DNA of 64,000 bases from Viridibacterium curvum (lineage in GTDB: Bacteria; Pseudomonadota; Gammaproteobacteria; Burkholderiales; Rhodocyclaceae): positions 1-64,000 of the forward strand of contig NZ_BAABLD010000002.1 in assembly GCF_039544165.1 (NCBI RefSeq), written 5' to 3'. This document shows positions 24,238 to 32,937 of the stretch, piece by piece. Numbering within the stretch: the first letter of the stretch is position 1; each line of letters begins with the position of its first letter. A program made the translations under genes and the position numbers. The notes below the pieces were generated by a model. That model searched no databases. It was not told the origin of the DNA and saw only the letters and a program-made list of their open reading frames with translations.

Positions 24238-25911
24238 ATGGGCGGGACCGGGTTGTCGTTACTGCTTGGCTGTGTGGCCGCACTATGGTGCGCAGCCAGT
24301 TTGACCCTGATCGGCATGGGTTGGCCCGGTTTGTTCGCTGCCGGATCTGGCGTTGCAGCAGCCGTTTATTTCGCGTTGCGCTGGGCAGGCCAGCGTGCCG
24401 CGGCCGGGCCAACGAACGCGTTGGGGCTGCTGCAGGCGGTACATCGCGACGGCGATCTGTCGCGCCGTGCACCTGAAGGTCAGGACGCAGCCGGACGTTT
24501 GGGCGCAGCGCTCAATACCTTGCTGGGATCGATGCAGAGTGCCTTTGGCAAGTCAGTGGCCGACGCCAACCAGCTCGATGAGCGCGCCAAGGCTGTGCTT
24601 GAGGGAGCCGATGCGATCATGGCGAGCTCGACAAAACAGCGTGATCAGGCGGTGCAGACAGCGGAGTCCATCCATCGCATGGGCGCTGAAGTGCAGCATA
24701 TGCAGGAGCAGGTACGGACGGCTGCGGGCATTGCGCGTAACGCGGCGGCACTTTCCAGCGAGGGGCGCGAGGCTGTGCGGCAGAGCGTCAGCCAGATGGA
24801 GGGGCTGGCGCGTCAGGCCGAGGCCTCGGCCGCCATGATGACCGGGCTGGATGCTCACGTGAAACGGGTCATCGCGTCGGTCGACGAGATACATGCCATC
24901 GCCGACCAGACCAACATGCTTGCGTTGAACGCCGCCATCGAGGCTGCGCGGGCGGGCGAGCAGGGGCGCGGATTTGCTGTGGTGGCTGACGAGGTGCGCG
25001 GTCTGGCCGAACGGACGACACGGGTGACCAGCGATATTGGTGGCGTAATACAGATCATCCGGCAGGAGAGCCGTACCGTTATGGAGGCCATCTCCGGCAG
25101 CATGGAGGAGGCGGCCCAAGGGGCGCGTCTGGTGCATGAAATTGCTGGACGATTAGAGCGCATCGAGGCGGGCGCTCGCGAGACACAGGATTGTGTGGGC
25201 AGTGTGGTGACGGCTCTGGACGAACGTGGCAGGGAGGCCGAGCAACTGAATACCCTGATCGACGAGACGATTGCCGGCGCAGCCACCAATCAGGATCTTG
25301 CCGGGCAGGCACAGCAGCGCGCCAGCCAGTTGCGGCTGCAGGCAGCCAACATGCTGGAGGTTGCCAATGTCTTCAAACTGGGCGCACAGGGCGAAGATGC
25401 CACGCGCATCCACGCGGCAATGCCGGAGATCGTCGTCGCGGCCGCCCGCGCGGTGTCGGCAGCTCTCGATCAGGCGGTAGTGAGCGGTCGCATCCGGCTC
25501 GAAGATCTGTTCGACGAGAACTACATCCCGATCCCCGGCACGCAGCCGCAGAAGTACAAAACCCGGTTTGACAGTCTGACTGACGAAATCCTGCCGGCAA
25601 TCCAGGAGCCTGTGCTGGAGCGCCATGCCCAGTGTGTCTATGCAGGCGCAGTGGATAGGCGAGGCTACTTTCCCACGCATAACCGCCGCTATACCAAGCC
25701 CCTGACGGGCGACCCGGCGGTAGATATTGTGCATAACAGAACCAAGCGCATTTTCGGGGATCCGGTCGGGCGCCGTTGCGGAGCGCACGAGCAGCCTTAC
25801 CTCGTGCAGACCTACCGCCGTGATACCGGTGAGGTCCTGCACGACATCTCGGCGCCGGTCTATGTTCAGGGACGCCACTGGGGCGGTTTCCGCATCGGTT
25901 TCCGCGCCTGA
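24238..25911 (+). CDS. Methyl-accepting chemotaxis protein with sensory domain after the signalling hairpin
   Basis: 557 residues; GGGGGAG precedes the ATG. Two adjacent membrane helices (about 4-22 and 28-45) leave almost no periplasmic part. The signalling domain (HAIADQTNMLALNAAIEAARAGEQ near residue 225-245) ends around 380. A C-terminal domain of about 160 residues follows: EDLFDENY, ERHAQCVYAGAVDRRGYFPTHNRRY, VHNRTKRIFGDPVGRRC and VYVQGRHWGGFRIGFRA. This PAS/Cache-like tail occurs in other MCPs and probably senses a cytoplasmic ligand or redox state through Cys and His residues. It has its own sigma28-like promoter. Confidence 0.9.
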   Translation: MGGTGLSLLLGCVAALWCAASLTLIGMGWPGLFAAGSGVAAAVYFALRWAGQRAAAGPTNALGLLQAVHRDGDLSRRAPEGQDAAGRLGAALNTLLGSMQSAFGKSVADANQLDERAKAVLEGADAIMASSTKQRDQAVQTAESIHRMGAEVQHMQEQVRTAAGIARNAAALSSEGREAVRQSVSQMEGLARQAEASAAMMTGLDAHVKRVIASVDEIHAIADQTNMLALNAAIEAARAGEQGRGFAVVADEVRGLAERTTRVTSDIGGVIQIIRQESRTVMEAISGSMEEAAQGARLVHEIAGRLERIEAGARETQDCVGSVVTALDERGREAEQLNTLIDETIAGAATNQDLAGQAQQRASQLRLQAANMLEVANVFKLGAQGEDATRIHAAMPEIVVAAARAVSAALDQAVVSGRIRLEDLFDENYIPIPGTQPQKYKTRFDSLTDEILPAIQEPVLERHAQCVYAGAVDRRGYFPTHNRRYTKPLTGDPAVDIVHNRTKRIFGDPVGRRCGAHEQPYLVQTYRRDTGEVLHDISAPVYVQGRHWGGFRIGFRA

Positions 25912-26067
25912 CACACCTTTTTACCTTGGCTTGCAGCCGGCTCGCTCGGCGCGGCACATGTCTTCGCGAACCCTCATCCTGACTGGCTTTGCGACGATCT
26001 TTCCCGCTTCTGGCGAGGGACGGAAACGGTTGTGTAGCAAGGCCCGAGAGCACGCGAGATCCGGGGT

Positions 26068-26094
26068 TCAAGTTTGTGATTCGGGAGCCGTAAA
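26068..26094 (+). promoter_or_regulatory. Sigma28 (FliA)-type promoter of the cheVVYZA operon
   Basis: TCAAGTTT-N11-GCCGTAAA, close to the FliA consensus TAAAGTTT-N11-GCCGATAA with exact spacing. It is 67 bp before the first cheV start and is the best match in the window. Confidence 0.75.
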
Positions 26095-26161
26095 GCCTCT
26101 TGGGTTGGCGCGATTCACAGAGTGGCGCTGACACCGGGAACGACACACACCGGAGATGACC

Positions 26162-27124
26162 ATGTCAGAGCTGTTGAAGAACATTGATGCGAGAACCCGC
26201 CTGGCCGGGACGAACAAGCTGGAGATCTTGTTGTTCACCCTGGGTCTGGACTCCCGAACCGGGCGTCGAGAGAGCTTCGGCATCAATGTCTTCAAGGTGC
26301 GCGAAGTCATGAAAACGCCGCCGATCACAGCCGCCCCGGACATGCCCTCGGGCGTCGAAGGCATGGTCTCGCTGCGTGGCCAACTGGTGCCGGTTGTCGA
26401 TCTCTCGAAGTACTGTGGCGTCACGCAGGAAGCCAGGCGAGAGATCATGATCGTCACCGAATACAACGGTCACACCCAGGGCTTCCTCGTCGAGGGTGTG
26501 GATACCATTCTGCGCCTGGACTGGTCGCAGATGCGCGTGCCACCAGACATGCTGACCAACCGTATGGGTGGTCTGGTCACGGCGGTTACGGAGATTGAGC
26601 CTGACAAACTGATCATGATGCTGGACGTCGAGAAGGTGCTCTCCGAGACCTCCGGTTACGACGAAGAGTCGGTCTATCGCGACATCACGCCGCTCAACCG
26701 TGATTTCACTGTTTTCTACGCGGATGACTCATCTGTCGCTCGTCGGCAGATCGAGCGCACCCTGGCGTCTCTGGGTGTTCGGGGGGTGGCAGCGGTCAAC
26801 GGACGCGCGGCCTGGGATGAACTGGAGCGCATGGCCAACCATGCCGAAACGACCGGCCGCAAAGTCTGGGAGTTGGTGCACCTCGTCCTTACCGACGTCG
26901 AGATGCCTGAGATGGATGGCTACATCCTGACCAAGAAGATCAAGTCCGACACGCGCTTCGACGGTGTGCCCGTGCTGATGCATTCGTCGCTGTCATCAAT
27001 GTCGAACCAGACCCTCGGGAAATCCGTGGGTGTGGATGCCTATGTCCCCAAGTTCGAGCCGCACCGTCTGGCTGACGCCATTCGTTCGATGCTGGCCCCG
27101 GACAGTGTCCATCTTGCAGCCTGA
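26162..27124 (+). CDS. cheV: CheV coupling/receiver protein 1
   Basis: 320 residues. I chose the ATG at 26162 (MSELLKNIDARTRLAG), 6 bases after CGGAG; an ATG at 26156 is too close. CheW-like domain about 15-165 (EILLFTLGL, FGINVFKVREVM, GMVSLRGQLVPVVDLSKYCG). Receiver domain about 190-315 with FYADDSSVARRQIE, LTDVEMPEMDGY (phospho-Asp) and AYVPKF. CheV couples receptors to CheA and may act as a phosphate sink in adaptation. A second, similar cheV follows after 14 bp. Confidence 0.93.
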   Translation: MSELLKNIDARTRLAGTNKLEILLFTLGLDSRTGRRESFGINVFKVREVMKTPPITAAPDMPSGVEGMVSLRGQLVPVVDLSKYCGVTQEARREIMIVTEYNGHTQGFLVEGVDTILRLDWSQMRVPPDMLTNRMGGLVTAVTEIEPDKLIMMLDVEKVLSETSGYDEESVYRDITPLNRDFTVFYADDSSVARRQIERTLASLGVRGVAAVNGRAAWDELERMANHAETTGRKVWELVHLVLTDVEMPEMDGYILTKKIKSDTRFDGVPVLMHSSLSSMSNQTLGKSVGVDAYVPKFEPHRLADAIRSMLAPDSVHLAA

Positions 27125-27138
27125 GTTGAGAGGAACGC

Positions 27139-28083
27139 ATGGAACGCGCTGATAACAATCTGCTCGAAGCGGTCGATGCCCGCACCAAACTGGTGGGCTC
27201 CAACCGCATGGAGATCCTGCTCTTCTCGCTCGGATCGAGCGAAATTTTCGGGATCAACGTCTTCAAGGTTCGCGAGGTGTCGAAAGCCCCCTTCGTGACC
27301 CGTTCGCCCAACATGCCCCACGGCGTCGAAGGCCTCATTTCGCTGCGCGGCAATGTTATCCCCGTGCTGTCGCTGGCGAAGGTGATCGGCATCGCCAAGC
27401 CGGGTGAGCCGCTGGGTGGTTCGATGATGGTGACCGAGTACAGCAAGCGCACGCTGGGCTTCCTGGTGCACGAGGTGGATCGCATCATCCGCGTTGACTG
27501 GGACAAGGTGCGCCAGCCAGACAACGTTCAGGCCGGTGCCAATTCATTCATCACCGCAATCACCGATCTGCCCGATGGCAAGCTGGTTTCCATCCTCGAT
27601 GTCGAGACCATCCTTGCGCAGACCTTCGGTGAGGCTCCGATTGGCGCAATCCAGCCGATCGACAAGACGCGCGATATCAACGTGTTCTTCGTCGACGACT
27701 CGGCTGTCGCGCGCAAGAAGATTGCCGAAGTGCTCGACAAGCTGGGCGTATATCACAAGCATGCAATGAACGGGCTGGAGGCCTGGACGCGTCTCGAAGG
27801 CATGGCCAATCACGCGCACCAGCAGAAGCGCCATCTCGCTGACGAACTGACGATGATCCTCGTCGATGCCGAGATGCCTGAAATGGATGGCTACGTGTTG
27901 ACGCGCAATATCAAGAACGACCCGCGTTTTGACGGTATTCCTGTTGTGATGCACTCATCGCTGTCTTCAGAGGCCAACCGCTCGATGGGCAAGTCAGTGG
28001 GTGTGGATGCCTACGTAGCCAAATTTGATGCAGATATCTTGTCCGATACGCTGCGCCCCTACCTCCTTCGTAACCGCGACTAA
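27139..28083 (+). CDS. cheV: CheV coupling/receiver protein 2
   Basis: 314 residues, start MERADNNLLEAVDARTKLVG after GAGAGGAA. Same architecture as CheV1: CheW-like part (EILLFSLGSSEIFGINVFKVREV, GLISLRGNVIPVLSLAKVIG) then receiver (FFVDDSAVARKKIAEVL, LVDAEMPEMDGYVLTRNIK, AYVAKF). The pair looks like a tandem duplication that has diverged, because both keep all receiver residues. CheV1 has a short insertion (DSRTGRRE) in the first strand pair that CheV2 lacks. Confidence 0.93.
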   Translation: MERADNNLLEAVDARTKLVGSNRMEILLFSLGSSEIFGINVFKVREVSKAPFVTRSPNMPHGVEGLISLRGNVIPVLSLAKVIGIAKPGEPLGGSMMVTEYSKRTLGFLVHEVDRIIRVDWDKVRQPDNVQAGANSFITAITDLPDGKLVSILDVETILAQTFGEAPIGAIQPIDKTRDINVFFVDDSAVARKKIAEVLDKLGVYHKHAMNGLEAWTRLEGMANHAHQQKRHLADELTMILVDAEMPEMDGYVLTRNIKNDPRFDGIPVVMHSSLSSEANRSMGKSVGVDAYVAKFDADILSDTLRPYLLRNRD

Positions 28084-28096
28084 CCGGAGAACAGTC

Positions 28097-28498
28097 ATGT
28101 CGGATCCCAAAATGAAGTTTCTTGTCGTCGATGACTTTTCCACGATGCGCCGGATTGTGCGCAACCTGCTCAAAGAGCTCGGCTATACCAATGTCGACGA
28201 GGCGGAAGACGGTGTCGTGGCCATGCAGAAGCTGGCCGCAGGCGGCTTCGAATTCGTCGTGACCGACTGGAACATGCCCAACATGACGGGCATTGAGCTG
28301 CTCAAGAACATCCGCGCCAACTCGCAGCTGCAACATCTGCCCGTGTTGATGATCACGGCCGAGGCGAAGAAGGAAAACATCATTGAAGCTGCGCAGGCAG
28401 GTGCTTCAGGCTACATCGTCAAGCCTTTCACCGCGGCGACGCTGTCAGAGAAGCTCGGCAAGATTTTCGAGAAGCTCGACAAGAAGGCTGCGGCCTGA
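28097..28498 (+). CDS. cheY: Chemotaxis response regulator CheY
   Basis: 133 residues. The start MSDPKMKFLVVDDFSTMRRIVRN closely follows enteric CheY. Asp12-Asp13, phospho-acceptor Asp57 (VVTDWNMPNMTG), the switch Thr in LMITAEAKKENI and Lys in GYIVKPF are all present. CheY-P binds FliM to change flagellar rotation. It is encoded directly before its phosphatase cheZ and the kinase cheA, behind the sigma28 promoter. Confidence 0.96.
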   Translation: MSDPKMKFLVVDDFSTMRRIVRNLLKELGYTNVDEAEDGVVAMQKLAAGGFEFVVTDWNMPNMTGIELLKNIRANSQLQHLPVLMITAEAKKENIIEAAQAGASGYIVKPFTAATLSEKLGKIFEKLDKKAAA

Positions 28499-28543
28499 TC
28501 CTGGCTTGCCCACGAACCTGAAAAGCATACGAGGAGCGTAGCC

Positions 28544-29476
28544 ATGGCCAAGCGGCTAACGACAGATGAAGCGGGCGACAACGCCGATCTGCAAGCGTTG
28601 TTCGACTCAATTACGGAAACTTCCACAAAGCCCCAGCTGGAAGTTGTAGCGTCGGCAGACGGTGCCGGCGATAACGACGAACTGCAGGATCTTTTCGATT
28701 CAGTAGCCAGTTCGCAAGGCAAGCCGGTTGCCGCTGCAGCCCCCGCTGCACCGACAGCAAAGCTGGATGAATCAGGGGATTCGAGCGAGCTGGAAGAATT
28801 GTTCGATCAGGTGTCGAGCAAGGCAGGTGCCAGCACTGACGCTGATCACACAGTTCTTGATGACGAGGTCAGGCAGGACAAGGCATTCAACCGTATTGGC
28901 CAGATGACGCGTCTGTTGCATGACACGATTCGCGAACTGGGCTACGACCGGATGCTTTCGGAGACGGCGCAGAAGCTGCCTGATGCTCGCCAGCGCCTGT
29001 CCTACATTTCCCAGATGACTGAACAGGCAGCCAGCCGGGTGCTGAATGCCACTGACGTGGCCAAGCCTGTGCAGGACAAGGTCGAGGCGCATGCTACTGC
29101 GCTCAACAAACGTTGGGAAATGCTGTATGCCAAACAGCTGTCGGTGGACGAATTCAAGCAACTGGCTGCCGAGACCCGTGAGTTCATTGGTCAGACTGCG
29201 CAGGACAGCAAGCTCGTCAACGCACAGCTGATGGAAATCATCATGGCGCAGGACTTCCAGGATCTGACGGGTCAGGTGATCAAGAAGATCGTAGACATGG
29301 CCGCCACGCTGGAAGCTGAACTGCTCAAGGCCTTGATCGAGTTCGTGCCGGAGAACAAGCGCACGCCGGAACACGAGGGCTTGCTCAATGGTCCGGTGAT
29401 CAATGCCGAGGGACGCACTGACGTGGTGACCGGGCAGGAGCAGGTCGATGACCTGCTCGAAAGCCTTGGTTTCTGA
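28544..29476 (+). CDS. cheZ: CheY-P phosphatase CheZ with triplicated N-terminal docking-like motif
   Basis: 310 residues, about 95 longer than enteric CheZ because of an N-terminal extension. The phosphatase helical hairpin is intact, with catalytic Asp/Gln in MAQDFQDLTGQV (about residue 235-246). The C-terminal CheY-binding helix ends QVDDLLESLGF. The extension holds three spaced copies of a related motif: residues 11-23 (GDNADLQALFDSI), 42-54 (GDNDELQDLFDSV) and 78-90 (GDSSELEELFDQV), joined by Ala/Pro linkers. These resemble the C-terminal docking helix and may add CheY-P binding sites. It dephosphorylates CheY-P in the cytoplasm. Confidence 0.93.
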   Translation: MAKRLTTDEAGDNADLQALFDSITETSTKPQLEVVASADGAGDNDELQDLFDSVASSQGKPVAAAAPAAPTAKLDESGDSSELEELFDQVSSKAGASTDADHTVLDDEVRQDKAFNRIGQMTRLLHDTIRELGYDRMLSETAQKLPDARQRLSYISQMTEQAASRVLNATDVAKPVQDKVEAHATALNKRWEMLYAKQLSVDEFKQLAAETREFIGQTAQDSKLVNAQLMEIIMAQDFQDLTGQVIKKIVDMAATLEAELLKALIEFVPENKRTPEHEGLLNGPVINAEGRTDVVTGQEQVDDLLESLGF

Positions 29477-29510
29477 TGCAGACCAGTCGAACGAAGAACG
29501 GGAGCACAAG

Positions 29511-31445
29511 ATGAGTGATTTTTCCGGGATGGAAGACCTGCTGCAGGACTTTCTGGTTGAGGCAGGTGACTTGCTGTCCGGTGTCGACAACAAACTGGTC
29601 GATCTGGAGCGCACGCCACATGACCGGGCGTTGCTCAACGAGATTTTCCGCGGTTTCCACACAATCAAGGGCGGGGCAGGCTTCCTCAACGCGACCGAGA
29701 TGGTCACGCTGTGTCACCTGACCGAGAACCTGTTCGACCTGCTGCGCAACGGGCAGCTGACAGTTACGCCGGAAGTGCTGGACGTGATCCTGCTGGCTAC
29801 TTCGTCGGTTCGCACGATGTTTGGTGAGCTGGAGCGGGGCATGCAGCCTAAACCCGCAGCCCCCGAGCTGATCAGCTCCCTGCGACTCGCCATCGCTGGT
29901 GAGCTCAAAGGCGGCAATGCCAGCGCGCCGGCTGCACCGGCGGCTCCTGTGGCTGCTCCGGTTGTGCCGGTCGCAGCGGTGATGCCAGCCGCTGCGTCGA
30001 CGGATCTGGACTGGAATGGCCTCTACGCGGCAGTGACGGGTACCCCTGCTCCTGTCGCCGAACCGGTGGTCGTTGCAGCGCCAGTCGTCGCTGCCGACAG
30101 CGGACTCACGGACTCCGCAGCAGAGCAGATCATCAAGAATGCCGTAGGCCGTCGTGAAACCGACAAGCCCGGCTATCAAGGCCCCCCTGGCGGTCGCCGT
30201 GACAGCGAAAAAGTGCGCGATAACTCGATCCGCGTCGATACCGCACGGCTTGACCAGGTACTCAACCTGTCCGGTGAAATCGGCCTGACCAAGAACCGCC
30301 TCAACGCGCTGCGTAGCGACATCCTCAACGGCAAGTCAGATACCGACACGCTGCATGCGCTGGACGTGGCTGTGAGCCAGCTCGATTTGCTGGTGTCCGA
30401 TCTGCAAAACGCTGTCATGAAAACGCGCATGCAGCCGATTGGACGCCTGTTCCAGAAATATCCGCGCATTGCTCGCGACCTTGCACGTTCGCTGGGCAAG
30501 GATGTCGAGATGGTGCTGACAGGTGAAGAAACCGAGATCGACAAGACCATGATCGAGGATTTGTCCGATCCCATCATCCACCTCATCCGCAACGCAGTCG
30601 ACCATGGCGTCGAAGCGATGCAGGACCGCGCGGCCGCGGGCAAACCCGAAAAGTCCATCGTGCGTCTCGAAGCGCGTCAGGAAGGCGATCACATCCTGAT
30701 TCTCGTGGCAGACGACGGACGCGGCATGAACGCCGAGAGGCTGCGGGCCAAAGCTGTCGAGAAGGGCCTCATCACCGATGAGGAAGCCAATACCATGGAT
30801 GAGCGTCAGAGTTTCAACCTCATCTTCCTGCCCGGCTTCTCGACTGCGGCCCAGATTTCCGACGTGTCGGGTCGCGGTGTGGGCATGGATGTGGTGCGTA
30901 CCAACATCCAGAAGCTCAATGGCACCATCGACATCCGCTCCGAACAGGGCAAGGGTACGACCTTCATCATCTCTCTACCGCTTACGCTGGCTATCCTGCC
31001 GGTGTTGCTGGTTTGCCTCAATGAGCAACCTTTCGCCGTTCCGCTGTCTATGGTGCGCGAGATCCTGCCGATCCATTCGGCCGAAGTGCAGGAGCTGGGC
31101 GGGCGGGCCACGATGGTCGTGCGTGGCGAGGTGTTGCCGATAGTCACGCTCGCTGGATTGCTGGGCTGGCCACAGGATCGTGTGCCTGAGTACGGCGTGC
31201 TCATGCAGACGGCCGAGCAAAGCTTCATCCTCGCCATCGACAGTTTTGCCGGTCGCGAAGATGCGGTCATCAAGTCGCTGGACGACTTCCGTCCCAAGGG
31301 CGTGGCAGGTGTCTCGACGCTGTCCAACGGCCAGATCGTATTGATCCTCGACATGAAGGAGCTGCTGGGGGGGATGGGCGACCAGCGTAATGTCACGCGG
31401 GCCCAACTGCTCCTCGAACACAAATCCTTCGCTCTGGCAGCCTGA
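29511..31445 (+). CDS. cheA: Chemotaxis histidine kinase CheA (P2-less type)
   Basis: 644 residues starting MSDFSGMEDLLQDFLVEAG, after GGAG. HPt domain about 1-115 with phospho-His50 (FRGFHTIKGGAGF). A linker of about 100 residues rich in Ala, Pro and Val replaces a recognisable P2 CheY-binding domain; a short DLDWNGLYAAVTG segment sits inside it. Dimerisation (TARLDQVLNLSGEIGLTKNRL) and ATPase (HLIRNAVDHGVE, DDGRGMN, GRGVGMDVVRTNI) follow, then a C-terminal CheW-like domain (VPLSMVREIL, VRGEVLPIVTLAGLLGW). It phosphorylates CheY, CheB and CheV. Last gene of the operon. Confidence 0.95.
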   Translation: MSDFSGMEDLLQDFLVEAGDLLSGVDNKLVDLERTPHDRALLNEIFRGFHTIKGGAGFLNATEMVTLCHLTENLFDLLRNGQLTVTPEVLDVILLATSSVRTMFGELERGMQPKPAAPELISSLRLAIAGELKGGNASAPAAPAAPVAAPVVPVAAVMPAAASTDLDWNGLYAAVTGTPAPVAEPVVVAAPVVAADSGLTDSAAEQIIKNAVGRRETDKPGYQGPPGGRRDSEKVRDNSIRVDTARLDQVLNLSGEIGLTKNRLNALRSDILNGKSDTDTLHALDVAVSQLDLLVSDLQNAVMKTRMQPIGRLFQKYPRIARDLARSLGKDVEMVLTGEETEIDKTMIEDLSDPIIHLIRNAVDHGVEAMQDRAAAGKPEKSIVRLEARQEGDHILILVADDGRGMNAERLRAKAVEKGLITDEEANTMDERQSFNLIFLPGFSTAAQISDVSGRGVGMDVVRTNIQKLNGTIDIRSEQGKGTTFIISLPLTLAILPVLLVCLNEQPFAVPLSMVREILPIHSAEVQELGGRATMVVRGEVLPIVTLAGLLGWPQDRVPEYGVLMQTAEQSFILAIDSFAGREDAVIKSLDDFRPKGVAGVSTLSNGQIVLILDMKELLGGMGDQRNVTRAQLLLEHKSFALAA

Positions 31446-31478
31446 AGCCGCTGAACCCTTTTTCACCTGTCAAAACAG

Positions 31479-31507
31479 AACGGCCGCGCAAGCGGCCGTT
31501 TTCGTTG
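31479..31507 (+). terminator. Intrinsic terminator after cheA
   Basis: A 9-bp stem AACGGCCGC/GCGGCCGTT closed by a GCAA tetraloop, followed by TTTTCGTT. It is 34 bp past the cheA stop. Confidence 0.88.
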
Positions 31508-31639
31508 CTGCGTGCGGGATGTCGCGCTGAACGCTGCCATGTGGCATGTCGCTTTCTTGAACCGTTACCAGTCGCCAAGTAGCATCAAGGTAAACCAGAC
31601 CTGAATAACGACGAGTTTCGATGCGATTGGAGCCCTGAC

Positions 31640-31954
31640 ATGCCCGAAGCGGAATTTGATTTTGACTACTGGAGCCAGCTGGCCCGCCGTGACCCGGCAA
31701 CATTCTTTGCCGAGCGCGAGAAGTTGATCCAGGACTTCATCGACTCTGCGCCACCTGAGCATCGTGAAACCCTGCTCGCGACCCAGCGCCTGATCGATGG
31801 CACCCGCGCCCAAGCGGGTTCGCCCTTGAAAGCTGTGCGCCAGATGATGGGCATGATGGCCGACCACCTCGAAGCCATGCGCGGCCAACTGGAGCAACTG
31901 CGACAGGAGACTGACCGCCTGGGTGAAACCGTAGGGCGCATTCAGCAGGGCTGA
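31640..31954 (+). CDS. DUF3135-family small protein
   Basis: 104 residues starting MPEAEFDFDYWSQLARRDPATFFAEREKLI. The FDYWSQLARRDPxxF opening and helical body match the DUF3135 family of gammaproteobacterial and betaproteobacterial proteins of unknown function. The C-terminal 30 residues (LEQLRQETDRLGETVGRIQ) look like a coiled coil. It has no signal peptide. It sits alone between the cheA terminator and cysM. Confidence 0.8.
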   Translation: MPEAEFDFDYWSQLARRDPATFFAEREKLIQDFIDSAPPEHRETLLATQRLIDGTRAQAGSPLKAVRQMMGMMADHLEAMRGQLEQLRQETDRLGETVGRIQQG

Positions 31955-32005
31955 AGCGGCAGCGTGAGAGGGCAGGGGTTATCATTGCGCCGCCAGCGCT
32001 GAAGA

Positions 32006-32926
32006 ATGATGATCCCCATGGCCTACACCTACCCAACACTTGAAGATTATGTCGGGCGCACCCCACTCGTGCGCCTGAAACGCCTGCCCGGCGCCGAGGC
32101 CGAACGTCGTAACAACGTCGTCCTGGCCAAGCTGGAAGGCAACAATCCTGCTGGTTCCGTGAAGGACCGGCCCGCCCTGTCGATGATCGTGCGTGCCGAA
32201 GCGCGCGGCGACACCAAGCCCGGCGACACCCTGATCGAGGCCACCAGCGGCAATACCGGCATTGCGCTGGCGATGGCTGCAGCCATCCGTGGCTACAAGA
32301 TGATTCTCGTGATGCCGGAGAACCAGAGCATCGAACGCCGTCAGAGCATGCGTGCCTATGGCGCCGAACTCGTGTTGACGCCGCGCGAAGGTGGCATGGA
32401 GCTGGCCCGTGATGTGGCGGAGCGCATGCGCAATGAGGGCAAGGGCATCATCCTTGACCAGTTCGGCAACCAGGACAATCCGCTGGCGCACTACGAGGGT
32501 ACGGGACCGGAGATCTGGGAGCAGACCGGTGGGCGTATTACCCATTTTGTCAGCAGCATGGGTACGACGGGCACCATCATGGGCACTTCGCGCTTCCTCA
32601 AGGAGGTGAGTCCCGCGGTGCGCATCATCGGTTGCCAGCCCGCCGATGGCGCGCAAATTCCGGGTATCCGCAAATGGCCGGTCGAATACCTTCCGCGCAT
32701 CTTCGATGCCAGCCGCGTCGATGAAGTGTTCACGGTAGAGCAAGCCGATGCGGAAGACCTGACGCGTCGGCTGGCGAGCGAGGAGGGCATCTTCGCCGGC
32801 ATTTCTTCTGGTGGTGCGATGAGTGTCGCGTTGCAACTGGCGCAGAGGCTGGAAAACGCCGTGATCGTGTCCATCGTTTGCGATCGTGGTGATCGCTACT
32901 TGTCGACGGGCGTGTTCCCCGCCTGA
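32006..32926 (+). CDS. cysM: Cysteine synthase B (O-acetylserine sulfhydrylase)
   Basis: 306 residues from the first ATG; ATGs at 32009 and 32018 (MAYTYPTLEDYVGRTPLVRL) are also possible and no ribosome site decides. PLP-binding Lys is in EGNNPAGSVKDRPA, the CysM-type sequence. TSGNTGIALA is the substrate loop, SMGTTGTIMGTSRFL the phosphate loop and GISSGGAMSVAL the C-terminal PLP-ring contact. It makes cysteine from O-acetylserine with sulfide or thiosulfate. The exonuclease-like gene starts 11 bp downstream. Confidence 0.94.
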   Translation: MMIPMAYTYPTLEDYVGRTPLVRLKRLPGAEAERRNNVVLAKLEGNNPAGSVKDRPALSMIVRAEARGDTKPGDTLIEATSGNTGIALAMAAAIRGYKMILVMPENQSIERRQSMRAYGAELVLTPREGGMELARDVAERMRNEGKGIILDQFGNQDNPLAHYEGTGPEIWEQTGGRITHFVSSMGTTGTIMGTSRFLKEVSPAVRIIGCQPADGAQIPGIRKWPVEYLPRIFDASRVDEVFTVEQADAEDLTRRLASEEGIFAGISSGGAMSVALQLAQRLENAVIVSIVCDRGDRYLSTGVFPA

Positions 32927-32937
32927 TACGGAGCGCT

